In this document: positions 12,630-25,860 of the stretch, piece after piece
Layout of the letters: each line of letters begins with the position of its first letter
Numbering within the stretch: position 1 is the first letter of the stretch
From: Phoronis australis
Lineage: Eukaryota > Phoronida > Phoronidae
Reading direction: 5' to 3'
Length of the DNA: 64,000 bases
Assembly: GCA_002633005.1 (NCBI GenBank)
Contig: NMRA01000023.1
Span: 1,467,373 to 1,531,372, forward strand
Made by a program: the position numbers and the translations under genes
The notes under the pieces: model-generated
Seen by the model: the letters and a program-made list of their open reading frames with translations, nothing else
Told to the model about the DNA's origin: nothing
The model's database searches: none

Positions 12630-13823
12630 TTAGGCAGCTCAGCAGCCAATCAGCTTCAATTCGGCACTACGAAAATGTTAGGCTCCTGTGAATTGAGTTC
12701 TGTCGCCAACCTTTTATGAATTCACGGATATTTGTCAAATTTTCTACGTTCATTATTGCAGCTCAAGGTAGAAAAATGAATCTTTGATGGCACAATGAAA
12801 AACTGTTCAAGTAAAAATGTCCGCAATCCGCAATGAATGGACCGAAAACAAGAATATTCATAGGTCTGCCCCCAAGCCTTAGTACCTATCGCCTTCGGTA
12901 ACTCATTTTAGGTCTCCCACAACGAGTTAGAAAAATGAAATTGGCCGAGTGTAAGTAGATTTAAGAACCTGAATAAGTGAACCGATTTCATAGCGCGCAA
13001 AATGTTGTTATCGCATCAGTTTAGACTGATCCAGTGACTGCTTGTCCGATTACTTCTGGAATACACGATCTCGTTGAGTGTTTTTAGAACACGAGCAAAA
13101 TTCGCCCGTGAGAGTTTAAATTGGCTAATTCGGAGGAACACATCAATCTTGTCGCTGATTTGAGAAATTTGCAGAGTATGGATCTTGCACAGGCCAACAT
13201 GATATCTTTAGATATTTATAACCTCGCCTATGGCTAATCATATAAACAGACAACACAGTCATTGTCACAATCGTTATTATATGGGAAATCGTAACCATTA
13301 TTGTCATCAATATTAGAATCGTTGTTACCATAATCACCACACTGTAGGACCCTAGAAGAATGACCTCATTTGGCTAACCGCCGAGCATCATATCTCAGAC
13401 AAGGTTGATTGGATTCATATGAATTGTTCACGTACCAATCTGTTCTCCGGCCAAAACAAAGGTTAGGAATTGTTTTTAAAATGTTCCACGTTTGAATGAG
13501 GGGTTAACAAAAATGATTTTCCGTTGATGAAAAAATCAAAATTTTCATGAAACGAAAATGTCACTTTAAGAAGGCTCTAACCATATGCATGAGACTTCAT
13601 CTTGGCTTAACATTTATTTCAAATGTACCCATCATATTGATACCGTTGTTTTCCCGTGAATGTACCTTTGTTTCTCGCTAAATTGTACTAAAAATAGTAT
13701 ATGACCCAAGTCATGACAGGTTGGTAAACAATCAAAAATAAAACTCTACGATAATTTCAGAATGTATGTACTTTTACAGAGTTAAACTCTATGCTCTTGT
13801 TGATATTTGGTTTAATACACACA

Positions 13824-14034
13824 CTGGTCAATATGGTCCATCACAACCTTTAAGTCTTCGCTAGTACGAATTATCATCAGTGACGTCATCCTCATCATCA
13901 TCATTATTAACTGGTCGATATGGTCCATCACAACCTTTAAGTCTTCGCTAGTACGAATTATCATCAGTGACGTCATCCTCATCATCATCATTATTAACTG
14001 GTCGATATGGTCCATCACAACCTTTAAGTCTTCG
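13824..14034. repeat. Tandem repeat, 87-bp unit, each with a full CRE site
   Basis: The unit runs from GGTCGATATGGTCCATC to TCATCATTATTAACT. Full CRE palindromes TGACGTCA lie at 13881-13888 and 13968-13975. The last copy is cut at a single N (14035). A diverged further piece with TGACGTCA at 14243-14250 follows unrelated sequence. Copy number is probably misassembled. Confidence 0.85.
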
Positions 14035-14369
14035 NACGTGTGGGGTTTTCGTGGATCAATTCATGCAATTTATCGCACTGCAAAATGCGTCCGTCCCCAT
14101 TGTTTTGGCGCTTCCTGGTTGACCGTAGCTTGTTCACCACTTGGCGGCGCTAGTAGTAGCGGTAACAGCGAACCCACAAGTGAACTCTCCTATACTACTA
14201 CACTCCTTGCTTTAAGTCTTCGTTAGTATGAATTGTCATTAGTGACGTCATCCTCATCATCATTATCATTATTAACGTGTCAATTAGCACCACAATCGTC
14301 ACCATAATTCCTCACTACCGTCAGTCAGTTGCACCATTCGTCAACTGTAAGCCATGATTATCAGGGAGT

Positions 14370-14408
14370 GGAAACGATTCTATGGTCGCGCCGCTAAATT
14401 CCAGCTAC
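14370..14408 (+). repeat. Shared terminal-type motif, copy A
   Basis: GGAAACGATTC followed about 15 bp later by ATTCCAGCTAC. The same pair occurs at 28121-28154 and inverted at 28757-28795, so it is probably one end of a DNA element. Confidence 0.5.
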
Positions 14409-14975
14409 GATCCTATGGTCCAATACCGGATAGACAGATACAAAACGCGGTCCCCAGTCCATCGCTTCCAGACTTTTTGGGAGTATGGTCCCATTCACAC
14501 ACCCTGGATATCCCTGTTACACAATACCTCTTTTCGTCGTTTTCATTTTTATCTACGGAGTGCGTTATTATCAACCCTTATACAAACTGACGAAAACAAG
14601 TACAAGTTTCCAAGAGTACAAATTTACGAAACTCGTGACGATATACGTGGCACTCAACACTTTTTGCAGATTTGGGGCTTGAAAATCCAGATGAAGTCAG
14701 CTACAAAAGTCTGTTCCACTGGATGTACAAAACCTGAAAATTTGAAGAATATAATGGGACAAAGACTTCAAAAAAAACTTCCACAAAGTCGATTGAAAAT
14801 GATTCCAAAGTCAATTTTCCCCTTTTTACGACTACCTGAAGTGAAGTCAAAATACGCCAAATCAGCAGTTTTCACCCCAACTCACATTTCCATGCGATTA
14901 CTAAGCCTGACAGACGGTGCATTCAGACTGTCAAAATTCTCAAGAATCAAGATTTCAGGTGAAACGTTGGTGTAG
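14382..14975 (+). other. 197-codon ORF of unknown nature
   Basis: This is the longest ATG-started open frame in the window. The product is basic, with no signal peptide, membrane segment or family motif I recognise. Its start lies inside the repeated motif at 14370-14408, so it may be a relic of a transposable element or chance. No splice support. Confidence 0.15.
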
Positions 14976-17353
14976 AACAAACAGATTTTTTAAAAATCCA
15001 AAGAGTCTGGAGGGTACCTGAATTTCTTGCTAAATTTCAACTTTAGTTCCGTTTGCAAGCACCAAAGGTTTAAGAAAAGCCACGGCTAAGCAAAAAGTGG
15101 GTCAAGGGTCAACAGCTTACAATCTTTCAGTCAGAACAGATTCAAAATCAAGCAAATGTCATTCATAGCCTTCACATGCTGCACAGAACTGCCCAGTCAA
15201 CCCAGCAGGCGCCAATTTTTAAATGAAATTGGGAAAGGGAGCTAAATTCAACCGTGGCTTAAAAAACTATTGAGTGCCATCAATAGACCTTTTCACGGAG
15301 TAGAGATTTGTGGGATATCTTTCATTCTCGTTGCTTGTTGGTACGTGTTTCTATGGATGTCTAACACGTCTTCCCACAATCCATGCCAATGGAATGCTAA
15401 CTTTCTCTCCATCTGTAAAATGCCAACATAATCAAGTTCATCCTCATCGTTGCCACGCGTGCTCCCGATTTTCCTCTTGCTTAGACATCTCAGTCTCGCG
15501 CTTCGTTTAGGTCAATTTGTCATATTTGACATCTTCGTAGCTCTTGTCGTCGTTGTTGTTATCATCGTTGTCGGCAGGTGTCGTCAGCCGACTAGTATTG
15601 CTGCAGTGTTACCATTCCCCATCGCCATAGAGAGTGCTTTACTATTCTGCAATCAGTGTCTCAGTCTTGGATGTAGATTTTACAGCCACACAGTGTCGGT
15701 GATCCAAAAGATGTATCGGTTTGAAGCAAACTTGTTTTAAACTGTTAAGAAATATATAAACATATAGTAATTGGTAATGTAACATAACACATTATTGTGT
15801 TGACAAACACAATTTAATTCATAATTGGCACGGGTGTAATTTCGTCATGCCAATGCCTCTGTGTAGGTGTTCGTAGTTGATACCTGATTGAATGTGAAGA
15901 AAAGCCTCATTAAAATACCATAATCAAAGAAGCGGAGTCAATTAAAAGACATTCTGCAGGTATACTTTTAAACATTTGAAACTAAATACTGTGTTAATAA
16001 ATAGCTTGGAAGCACGGGGTTAATTGGTTAGTAACTACTGTCTGCCTCAAGCTTGCAGAGTGCACCCTCCTCTCCAATTATCAAACAAGAACGCACGCAA
16101 TTTCAAAGAAATCGTTTTCCGATATAATGCTTCGCGCGGCACACATGTTATCTCCCATGACAACCGAAGGTCCGTGGGACAAAACAATAGAATTTTACAA
16201 CACTCACATTAAACAATTACTCCGATTAGGATACGATTGAGTGAATCCGTACAAAATTTTGATAAGTTGATGAGACATGGGGTCTCGACACCGGATACCG
16301 TACAAAGAGACGGTGAAAATCCTTTACTTCGTTACCACATACAGCGCATTATGTGTTTACAGCTCATTTCCTGCTCGTACAAGAGAGTTCAGAACAATTT
16401 ACACGAGACTATTGGGTGTTGGGTGTAACTCGCGGACAGACTGGTCTTCAGGGGATAATGCGAGTATTGTTATGTATAGTTTAGCATTAAAACAATCAAT
16501 TCTGTATAAACACCAGTTTTCGCATAACGCTGTAATTTCCACGTTTAGTAAGGTCAGTAGATCCTTTTCGTTTCCTGGGTCTGATGAAAATAATGAAGAA
16601 GCTACGGGAGGTACAGTGTACAATTAGAAACCAAGTCTGAGAAAGCCCGAAACCATTATAGGACTGAATAATCATGCGTATATTGTGAATCAATTTGGAT
16701 TTAAATTGTCGCCAAATTTTAAAAGTGTGTACGTTTGTCGTGTCCAGTCCAACGACAAAATACGTAGAAGAAAAATTATTCTGACTGAATAAAAAGTTAA
16801 TACATTCCCATTTCATGTTATTCGACATGAGCCTTTAAAGAAATATCTCGCATGCAAAACGAGTATAAAAACGATCAACAACTTGCCTCATTGTTGTCGT
16901 CCCACACATTCATCTGCACACAACTACTCAAAGTGAACGGGCGATAACGGGATCTGACAGAAACTCAGTCATACGTTTAACTTTTTCCTGGGGGTTTCTT
17001 TGAACAAACGACAATTTTCTCGTAATAGACCAATCAGCGAGGACACGATACAAACCGTGCTTAGTCGGGCGAAGTTCTGCGGTAAATCATCACATATTTC
17101 CGTGATTAAATGAAATACGAAACCCCAAATTACACCGAATCGTTCTAATTTAGTAAATTATGGGTATGCACCACCAAACTAGTTCACCGCCTTCCCCTGG
17201 TGGCTTTGTGAATGAAAGAAACGTACAGCAAAGACGACCGGTTACTGTTGTGAAAATTGTCAGACGTAAATCAAAATTTGGACATCCCTACCTAATGCTT
17301 TCTGTGTTGATGGAAGTGGTAGTGGCAATACATTTAAGTACTAATAAAACTAA
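14976..17353. other. Intergenic, no gene recognised
   Basis: Unique-looking sequence with degenerate GTC/GTT trinucleotide tracts near 15540. Open frames are short and overlapping, with no recognisable domains. Confidence 0.35.
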
Positions 17354-17369
17354 TTAGAAATTAGAAAGA

Positions 17370-17522
17370 TGAAGGTGGCGACAGCGGTGGCGGCTTCGGC
17401 GGCGGTGGCGGTGTTTATTGTGGTGGTGGTGGTGGTGATGGTGATGGTGGCGGTNNNNNNNNNGGTGGTGGTGATTGTGGTGGTGGTGGTGGTGGTGATG
17501 GTGGTGGTGGTGGTGTGGTAGC
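17370..17522. repeat. GGT/GGC trinucleotide repeat with a 9-base gap
   Basis: (GGT)n and (GGC)n with GAT interruptions; N at 17455-17463. The apparent poly-His frame on the - strand is a product of the repeat. Confidence 0.9.
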
Positions 17523-18209
17523 GGTGTGATTCCTATGCTTGTCACAAGCAGGTGCGGTTCAAGAAGAGGGTCCAGCGATCAAGAATCCCTGCTCCACCAT
17601 TTTTAGTGCTGTAGTAGAGGACTATAAGTACCTCTTATGCCTGTCCAACGTCAGATACCAACTGTAGCCATGATCCCGGGATTGAGAACACCAATTTGAC
17701 AACTCTGAGAATATCAACGCGTCTCACTCCACTGTACCCTAAGAGGTTGCCCCTACTGGTTCTCGTCGGAGTGAAGCCCTGATCAGCGTAGGAATACCAG
17801 GTTTCTTTCTGCAGTCTTCGTTTATGATTTGAGGAGTAAACAAAGAGATGGTTATCAACAGCTAAAGTAAGCTAAAAATGTTTAAAGTTTGAAACTCTAA
17901 TTAGCCGAATTTTCAACGAACAGCTAAAATCCGAATTGAAATGATTGGAAATATACATTAATCTAAATTTAAATGATCTAAAAGCTCACTTAGTACTGTC
18001 TTGTGCGTGAAAAGCATGCTTCATGTTCTGCCAATTTAATTATTATTCGGGTGCGCCATATGCGTTATGGATACAAATATCTAGTCAACACCGTGGTCGC
18101 CGAGAACATGGCAAATGTCCAGCCATGTGGCTGGTGGTACGTTTCTCGAATGAGAAGATAAAGACCGCCTCCACACTCTATCATTCCGTTAACATTTTCC
18201 ACTGAAAAG

Positions 18210-18310
18210 ACAAGTTAACGCCAGTAAAGTCACGTGCTGCGCCATTTGGAAACCCATTGTTTGGTTCACGTGACCCTTCGCTTCCGGTGTTAGCGTTGAG
18301 TTAGAGTTCC
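18210..18310. promoter_or_regulatory. Candidate TATA-less promoter or enhancer
   Basis: Two E-boxes CACGTG (18231-18236 and 18267-18272), an ETS-like CTTCCGG at 18291-18297 and a YY1-like GCCATTTG at 18241 lie within 70 bp. This is a typical ubiquitous-promoter motif set, but no exon was found near it. Confidence 0.3.
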
Positions 18311-19290
18311 CAATTGTGATATTGTCATGGAGTGAATGTACTTTATTGAATGTGTCTACATTCACTGCCGCAAACTGGGTTTGAAATTTGCGACTTCAAA
18401 GAGGCACGTAGTACTACTTCCATGTAGGCCTAGGTCAAGGTCAAGTCGAAATAGCATTAACCTCCAATCGAAATGATATACATCAAGTAAGCGACGCAGA
18501 ATTTTCCCGTCGAAGCAATCAGTAAATTCATCGTTCCTTTTATCATGCGTAATTTAGGAACTGTCATTCACGACACATAAACACGCAAAACAAAAGGTTC
18601 AATCTCAAAACATGAACCAAAACAATAGTTTTCAAAAGATGGTTCTGAACGGGCTGTCAGAACCAATAAGAAAACGAACAGTCTAAAATTCCATCCCTAT
18701 CGTTTCGAAGAAACCATATTTTTCTGTACCAGTAGTTCATGATAAACCTGCTTGGATCAAGAGATTTGTTGGACAGCCAGTTGTGACATGGTCTGCTAAA
18801 TTGACATGATGTCGTAACACCGGGAGGCGTAATGAGCTGCAAACACTTACGTGCCGTATACACCTGTCACCAGGTGGCGACACCGTCAGATCCACGTATT
18901 GTCTCCCAAGAACCGTCAAATAACAGTCGCGTACGGGTAAGCCGACGACAGTTCTTGGGTAGGCTCAGTAATAGCGGTTCTGCAAAGAGACAATGTGCGA
19001 GAAAAGAAAGCAGAAGAAACTATGAAAAGCAGATTAAATGGTCGCTTGACATTACTTCTGGTGCAAGACAATGTCATGCTTTGTTGACCTGAGAATACCG
19101 CAGGTGGTTACATGAGAACATAATATGACCCGGATCTAAGTAAAATAATTCACGCTGGACTCGTGTAGGCTTACCAAGTAAATACCGTGCATACGCGTAT
19201 TTAGGCCCATGCCTCGAATAATACGTAATATACCGGGTATAATACTGATATGCGCAGGTGGGTATCAATGAAGCGTGTGCTTGTCTTAGA

Positions 19291-19445
19291 CCATGGGCGG
19301 ATCCAGGATTTTGAGTTGGGGGGCAGGGCAGAGTATTAGCCAGGATTTTGCCTGTCAGACATTGGGACTCCTGAACTGCCCAATGGAATCTTGGAGAATT
19401 TTAGGGGTGCCATGGCCCCCTTGGCCCCCTCTAAATCCGCCACTG
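19291..19445. mobile_element. Short foldback repeat (GGCGGATCCAGGATTTTG type)
   Basis: Begins TGGGCGGATCCAGGATTTTG and ends TAAATCCGCCACTG, so the ends are imperfect inverted repeats (TGGCGGATyyAGg). The middle has GGGGGGCAGGGC and GGCCCCCTTGGCCCCCTC. Similar short elements are common in invertebrate genomes; no coding capacity. Confidence 0.5.
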
Positions 19446-19893
19446 TAGACTGTGTGTTTTTGGATTTTTGTCCATTCGTAATACTTAAAATGCATTTCAT
19501 TCTATTTACCTGTATTAACCGAAGAGTTTCAGCGTTTAACACATTACTATGTATAAGCAATCAGTTGGTGTCAACTCAGAGTCGGTAAGTAAAATTTTAA
19601 ATATTGTACACGCGCCATCCGTTCCTGAAATTCACATTTAATCTTGTCGCGGGAACGCGTCACGACTCAGTAATTAGGTCAACTAGGGTCACCGGTCTTG
19701 ACTCACGAATAGTTGTGTCATGTGACTGGAAATCCCTGCGCGCCATTTTAGAATTTCATTGTTGACCAAGTCCAATAAAATCGACGATTTTCCGACGCGT
19801 TGTTTGACCAGTTGAGGGTGGGAATGCTCTTCTCGGTAAATGAAAACAAGTCTCATCTATTTTGAGACTCATTTTATAAGAATAAAAGACCTA

Positions 19894-19918
19894 ATTCGAT
19901 TTTCGTTTTTAGTAAGCT
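19894..19918 (+). repeat. Dispersed repeat core, copy 2
   Basis: Preceded by AATAAAAGACCTA, then the conserved TCGATTTTCGTTTTTAG; the following CCAGCT is changed to TAAGCT. Confidence 0.6.
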
Positions 19919-20190
19919 AAACAGTAAAATGGACCTTTAATTTTATTTAATATTTACAAACGTCGCTTTTTGTGATAATAAAGAAAGAAAGAAAATTCTT
20001 GATTTTGATTTTTTCCCAAACTAGGCAATTGGTGATTCCCAAGGTAATCTATCAGAATCCAATCCTGGCAATGCTCGAATACTTTCAATTTGGCACAGGA
20101 AGTTGAGACTCGTGTGCCTAATTTGTCTTGACGTAGTCGGCTCCCTGCCGCCCATAAGGGTTGTAATTAAGGTCGTAACATCAAATTATA

Positions 20191-20442
20191 ATGACCGTTT
20201 GCATTCTAGTTTTTACCTTTGCTACAATGGCCTTGGGGCACAACTCCCACTGTGAGGATAAAATTTACCTTTGTTCTGAGGCTTGCTCGGTATGCCAACG
20301 ACTTACCAATCAAAATGCATCTCTTACGATCCAAGAACAAATTTGTCATATAGTAGATGTGATTTTGTTGACCATCGTGACGACCCTTGCAGAAGATTTA
20401 AATAACACAATTAAGTGTTATTTTTTTCAAATTCAAGACTAA
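20191..20442 (+). other. 83-residue ORF with a signal-peptide-like start
   Basis: Residues 1-16 are hydrophobic (MTVCILVFTFATMALG), followed by a Cys-bearing stretch (C22, C28, C32, C35) and later C51 and C75. It could be a small secreted peptide or a chance frame; no family recognised and no promoter evidence. Confidence 0.2.
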
Positions 20443-23400
20443 ACGTATATCGATGCACAAAAGTAGTACGTCAAAGTTGTTCAGAAAATTGAACTTTTTC
20501 AGACATAAACTGTTTATTTTGTGAAGTCTAGGCTTAGTTGGTCTATTACAGACACTATCTTGCGAGGTATTTTTGCGCGACACGCTTTTCCAAATCAACG
20601 AAGGAGTGTGCTTCATCTTAAGGTGGAGCAGACGTAAAGCCTAACGGCATATTTGTGTGGCTGCATAATGACACATATTAGCCTATTATCCTTGTCAAAG
20701 TATTCAATAGTATCAATGTGTTTACCGTCGATAAACCATTGGTAAAAACTTGTCGAAGTCCACCTTCATTACTCTCGATAAGAATGAAGGAATATTGATT
20801 CTTAACATTTCTAAACGAAAGAATGTTGACTTGTTGTCCGCACGGGCACCTCATGTTACGTCATCAGCGGTCATATGTCGTGACATTTCGTTCAGTTCTG
20901 CGTGTACAAGTCGACGTTTGTCGCCTTCGCACCGTTTATGTCTCTGTACTTTCCCTTGAATGTCAATAGTAATGGGGAAGCGAAAAATTTGCTTTATTAA
21001 CTTTTAGCCAACCGGAATGAAATCATTTTAGGTTGGAACCAGAATGGCGACATCGGAGCACAAACACCGCCTGTATTCTGTTTACATCTTGTACGAATGT
21101 GCACAGGTTATTACAAATTTAGGATAATCCACAAAAATAAAAGTAGCATTTTGCTTACCAACAGACACAAAATTTGCTCAAATGTGACGACTTTGCGCAT
21201 GCCTCGAGTGTGAATTTCAAAAAATTCATTAGTTACAATATTTTTCTCATTCTTCACATTATCGTGACATGAATCTAGAAACATTTCTCATTCCATGAAA
21301 CCGTGCAGTATTTTAAACAAGTCCTTCTTTCATTGGCGGTTCAATTGATTGGCTTATCAAGAGAACATTTTAGCTGGCGTTGCGCCAGAACGAAGGAAAC
21401 TTCCATCGTTAATTCATGGCACACCGTATTAATGGTTCAGTGTTCTTTGATTGACTGCGGACTATTTAAATTAACAATTAAACAACAAAAGGTGAACAAT
21501 AAATCTGTCCCAAAAACCAAATTCGCCGCGGGTGACCAACACCTTATACAAACAGCTTTCTATACAATCAAGGATTAAATAATCTAACCGCCAAAATAAT
21601 TTCCATCGACTGAAAACAGATATTGGTCCCCAATCTGTGGCGAAGTCTTAGTGTTCGTGTGTTTTCTCACGCTGTTCGAGTTTAACGAACACGTGCTCAC
21701 AGAAAACAACGAATCGGAACTACATATACATGTATCAATCAGTGGGATTAGATTACTAGATTGACTGGGGATGCGCAGTGGTAGTCATGAGCGCAGATGT
21801 AAATAGTTTTGGTTAAAACCTCTATACTGAACTACAGCATTTGCTACTAAGAGTACAATTATAGATATTATCAACAAGCGTACGCATGGGTGGTAAATAT
21901 TTCTATTATGCATTATCACGGTTATTATTAGACTGGTCGTAATTGTTCCAGCGTTAACCAATGAAAACTCGGAGTGGCGTTTTTTGCCTTTATGGTCGAT
22001 TGTCAGTTTTATCCTATGACAGAGGGGCAAGCGTTAGGGACCGACGCAACGATTCACCCTTAGGGTAAATGAGCGCTTGAATCCTTTAAATAAATAGAAC
22101 GGACCGCTTAATTCATTGCCGTACAAACGCTTACCGTACACACAACCGAGCGCACTGGTAAACACAACAGTTGGATCCAGACAGGGAGTCGAAATCAAGC
22201 CCACGCAGAGGGAAGGATAAAGTTCGTTAATGTCTTATTGGTTGTCCTTACAGTGAAACGGTTGATTTTTGCACAGTATTTCGCGGAAAACAGTAAGTAC
22301 ATATTTGCTTTGAATTTTTTCAAGCCTTCACATACACACAACAAACGTTTTTCAGTAAACGTCATAGTTTGATCATCCACAGTTACATATTTCTGCAAAA
22401 CGCGACAGGCATTGATCGAATGAAAGGGGAAAATATAACGAAGTGACCCAGAACAGACTAAGCGGGCAGAAAAATGTGGATATCGGTCGTTCATTTCGGA
22501 TTCTAACTGCGAGCTGGTGTTGCATTCGGCTGACCAGTTGAAATGTTGCAACAACGAATCCCGAAAAGCAAATAAAACGTAGAGTGAGGTATTCTAAAAG
22601 TTCAGTCATTGTCGGGTTTATTGTTATCGATGCCAGTCTCTTGGCCCTATATGGTGCTTAGTGGTTTGATCATGATACTATGCCGACAATCGTTGTTAAT
22701 GTCTTTAATTTCTTTAATTTATTTTTCGAAGTACTTTCTAATAAGAGAATCCTTTGACTTGGTGTTTCTGTGCTCTCTGGGACTACGAAATGCGTGTGTT
22801 GATTCCAGTTGCTATGTTTACTTCTATTCTGATAAAAATAAAGTGCTTCATCATCATCATGAAATTTTACACACATCAAGATATTCCATTCAAATAAATC
22901 GATTCCCCATGTGTTTACCATCAATAAAATCTTCGGTTTATTCACTTTTATGCCCTGGTTAAGTGTCCGTTAATTGGTGAGAGCCTGTTCGTTCGTCGGT
23001 GATTTACACGCTTGTGTTCATTAGTAAGAAGTTTATCTTTGCTTCCAAATCCAACACAATTTCCTAACATCTCGGGGGTACACCCCACTCTGGCGGGGTG
23101 GGCCGTACCAAAGAAACAAATATACCACAATTTCAGCCATATGTGTAGATTAAACATAACTAAGAGGGCCCATTTGTCGAGAGCTTTTGTGAAAAAAATC
23201 GCAATTTGCCTGAGGATAGTTTCCTGACACAATTCCTTTTTGCTGTTTGATCTGTACAAACTCTTAATTATTAATTCGAATAAATGTTGATTTTTTTGTA
23301 CGCATCGAACTTAGATAAAATATGAAATCTTTCTGCCGAGTTCTGAATGCAAAAATGTCCCTTTAAATAATCTAACTCCAAAACGTAACTCTATCGTAGA

Positions 23401-24417
23401 GGACACCCTTTCGGAGAGTTTCTCTCGTGCTCAATGTCTGCTTGGAAAATTCATATAGAAGAAGTAAATGATAAACTGTTCGTGGGTTCAACCACGTGAC
23501 AGCGACTTAGCACATTTGTGTTCCCTTTTGTTGCATTCAAAGGAATGCTCCAACGACAACATTGTGGTTCCACGCAAGTTTTTGTGTCAGTGATTGCCGT
23601 GGTTTTGCACTAATCTAGTGCGGCATCAGAAATTTTGATAATTTCCATGAATCCGAGACACATTGTATCTGAGAGAATTTTGGTTAACAGTATCACTGTA
23701 TCAACAAGTTGTTAGTTATAATTGTCGTTTGGTGTTGCCAGCACTGGAGCAGACGGTCACGTTTACACCCATCGAAACCATAAGCCGAGAATTGGGGAGT
23801 AAAGTTGAAGGACAAGTGTGGATTTCATTCTTGGTAGTCTTTCATGGCTGGCGAAGTATCGACTGTAAAAGTTGTATTTTGTCGTGTTTAGTTAACTAAA
23901 AAACAAAAATCTAATTAGTTTATTCACCCTCATAAAACAGGTCTCGCAGTATCCTTTTCCATGATACGATTCTATTTTAGTTACCAATAAAACGTTTCAG
24001 AGTTTTCTGGAGTTGGCCAACCCTAAAATAGCGAATTCGAAAACGGTGTCTGTGACCCGACATAATCATGTAACAGTGAGAAGCATTGAATCCAAAGCGA
24101 GACGAAGTAACGTGTTTCCGCGACTGAACATCACTCTAATCAAAGAGAGTTGTAAACACGCTTATTAAAAGTGATTGACAGGCAACATCAAACGGAAATC
24201 ATAATAACCTAATTGCAAGTTCCGGGAATCGTCTATCATGTATTTAGAGGGTCCACGTTTTTCACGAGTTTTTTAATAACCCGCTGTTTCGTGTATGCGC
24301 CAAGTCGTGGAAAGTTTACCTCGAGGTTATAAATGAGCTAGTTAAAGTACGCGATCTGAAATAATTTTGTTAACTTTCTTTAGAAGTAGGCTACACAGTT
24401 GATTAGCAATTAAAAAT

Positions 24418-24969
24418 GTGACCGTTCAGTACCAGGTACGGGACGAATCGACACGCTCGACTGCAGTCCATAAAGTAGGTATTCTTCCTATACGGCGGCC
24501 AGTAACATTGCACAGGCCGAAGAGCCGAAGGAATTTGGAGCTAGGCCTGCGCACTCTGAAAGTGAATGCCGTCGTCTGCGGAAAGTTTGGTTTAAAGTTG
24601 CATTCCGCCCTGTTTACTTTTCTCAGAATTTCTACTCGGCTGTCCCTTGTATCACATTTAAAGGACCACAAACTGAGTTTGCCTTCTCTAGCAAATACAC
24701 TATTAGCCTACGTATCGACACAGTTTTGGATGGGGTATGCTACTGAAGACTTTTTAAATACCAGCCTTACAGAAATTAACCAAAATCTTCTGTGGCCACC
24801 AACGAATTTGACTTTCAAGAAGCGACGCAATTTATCAGTAGCTCTGGAACACGCATCCACACACATCTCTCACATAGACTTGCGTCTGATGTCTCCCATT
24901 CAGAATTACTCGGCTCTTTCCGGCAACAGAGAGTTTATGTGGAGTTCAAAATGTGGTGATCTGCCGTAA
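24418..24969 (+). other. Long open frame without an ATG start
   Basis: 184 codons open, beginning GTG; the ATG two bases upstream reads straight into TGA. GC content is higher than its surroundings around 24480-24600. No recognisable domain. It could be an exon fragment, but the flanking splice sites are not convincing. Confidence 0.15.
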
Positions 24970-25840
24970 ACGTTTTCTAGCGATCAGGTCCACTGACATG
25001 ACACTGTTGGGACACTCTGGAGAATAATGCGAAAAGTTAACACCCAAAGTCCACAGGAGTGTTTGTCTAGCCCACCTATCAAGGTGTTTCAATTGACTAT
25101 GTCCCACTTTTGATGTAACAGCAGTACAAATGGTCGAGAATAGTCTGCAAACAGAAAGTGCTTTGACAACTCCCTATTGTTGCTCTCAATTTCGAGTTCA
25201 TTCGATATTTTCATCCTATGTGGTCCGTCATGTAGTTATGCATTAGAAACTCGATCAACGTAAACTGTAATAATAAATAATAAAATGCAGTTGTAGAGTC
25301 ATCCAGGAAAGTTCATTGTATTCGAATTAAATCTGGTCTACTGGACGTTACTTACTACATCACGCCTCCTTCAAAGGGAAGATGGTACTGACTGCTAGAA
25401 GTAGGATTTTGTAAGTGATGTACAACAGAAAAAATTAATGAGTATCTAAAATGTGACAAATCGTGTTCAGCGCTTGTAAGAGAAGGGAGGTATCGATAAC
25501 TCGAAGAAAAATTTATAAACCGTGTTTCATCATCGTCGTCGTTCTCATCGTCATCTCTTCTTCATCATAATCAAAACTATCAGCAAACCTTAACCGGTGA
25601 AATGCTTGCCTCTCACTCTTTATTCTAATGAAACTCTTGAAAATCGTTGTTTTTCATATAGTTACATTTACTATGAATGGTTTTGTTCGCAAATGAAGTC
25701 TGACGTGTTTTCTTTTATGTCGTTTGTATCTTCATCAGGTCATTTCGAGATCAGTTATTCATTGGTTAATATGTTCCCTGCAGCTATCTGCGCGTCCCAT
25801 AATACTCGCAACGGAGCATGACCTGCCGTAAAAAACATGG

Positions 25841-25860
25841 GTCACGTGTCATGACGTGAC
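25841..25860. promoter_or_regulatory. E-box/CRE inverted repeat
   Basis: GTCACGTGTCATGACGTGAC: 7-bp arms GTCACGT and ACGTGAC around 6 bp, containing one E-box and one CRE half-site. A USF/CREB-type site is possible. Confidence 0.25.

Noticed and set aside
13143-13340. Met/Ile/Thr-rich frame on the - strand
   Set aside because: Product of a degenerate ATY/CAT trinucleotide tract.
14650-14733. Possible gamma-carboxylase-like peptide (SYKSLFHWMYK)
   Set aside because: Resemblance is limited to about ten residues and a stop follows; no splice sites.
17354-17545. Poly-His protein on the - strand
   Set aside because: Direct translation of a GGT trinucleotide repeat with a gap; no gene context.
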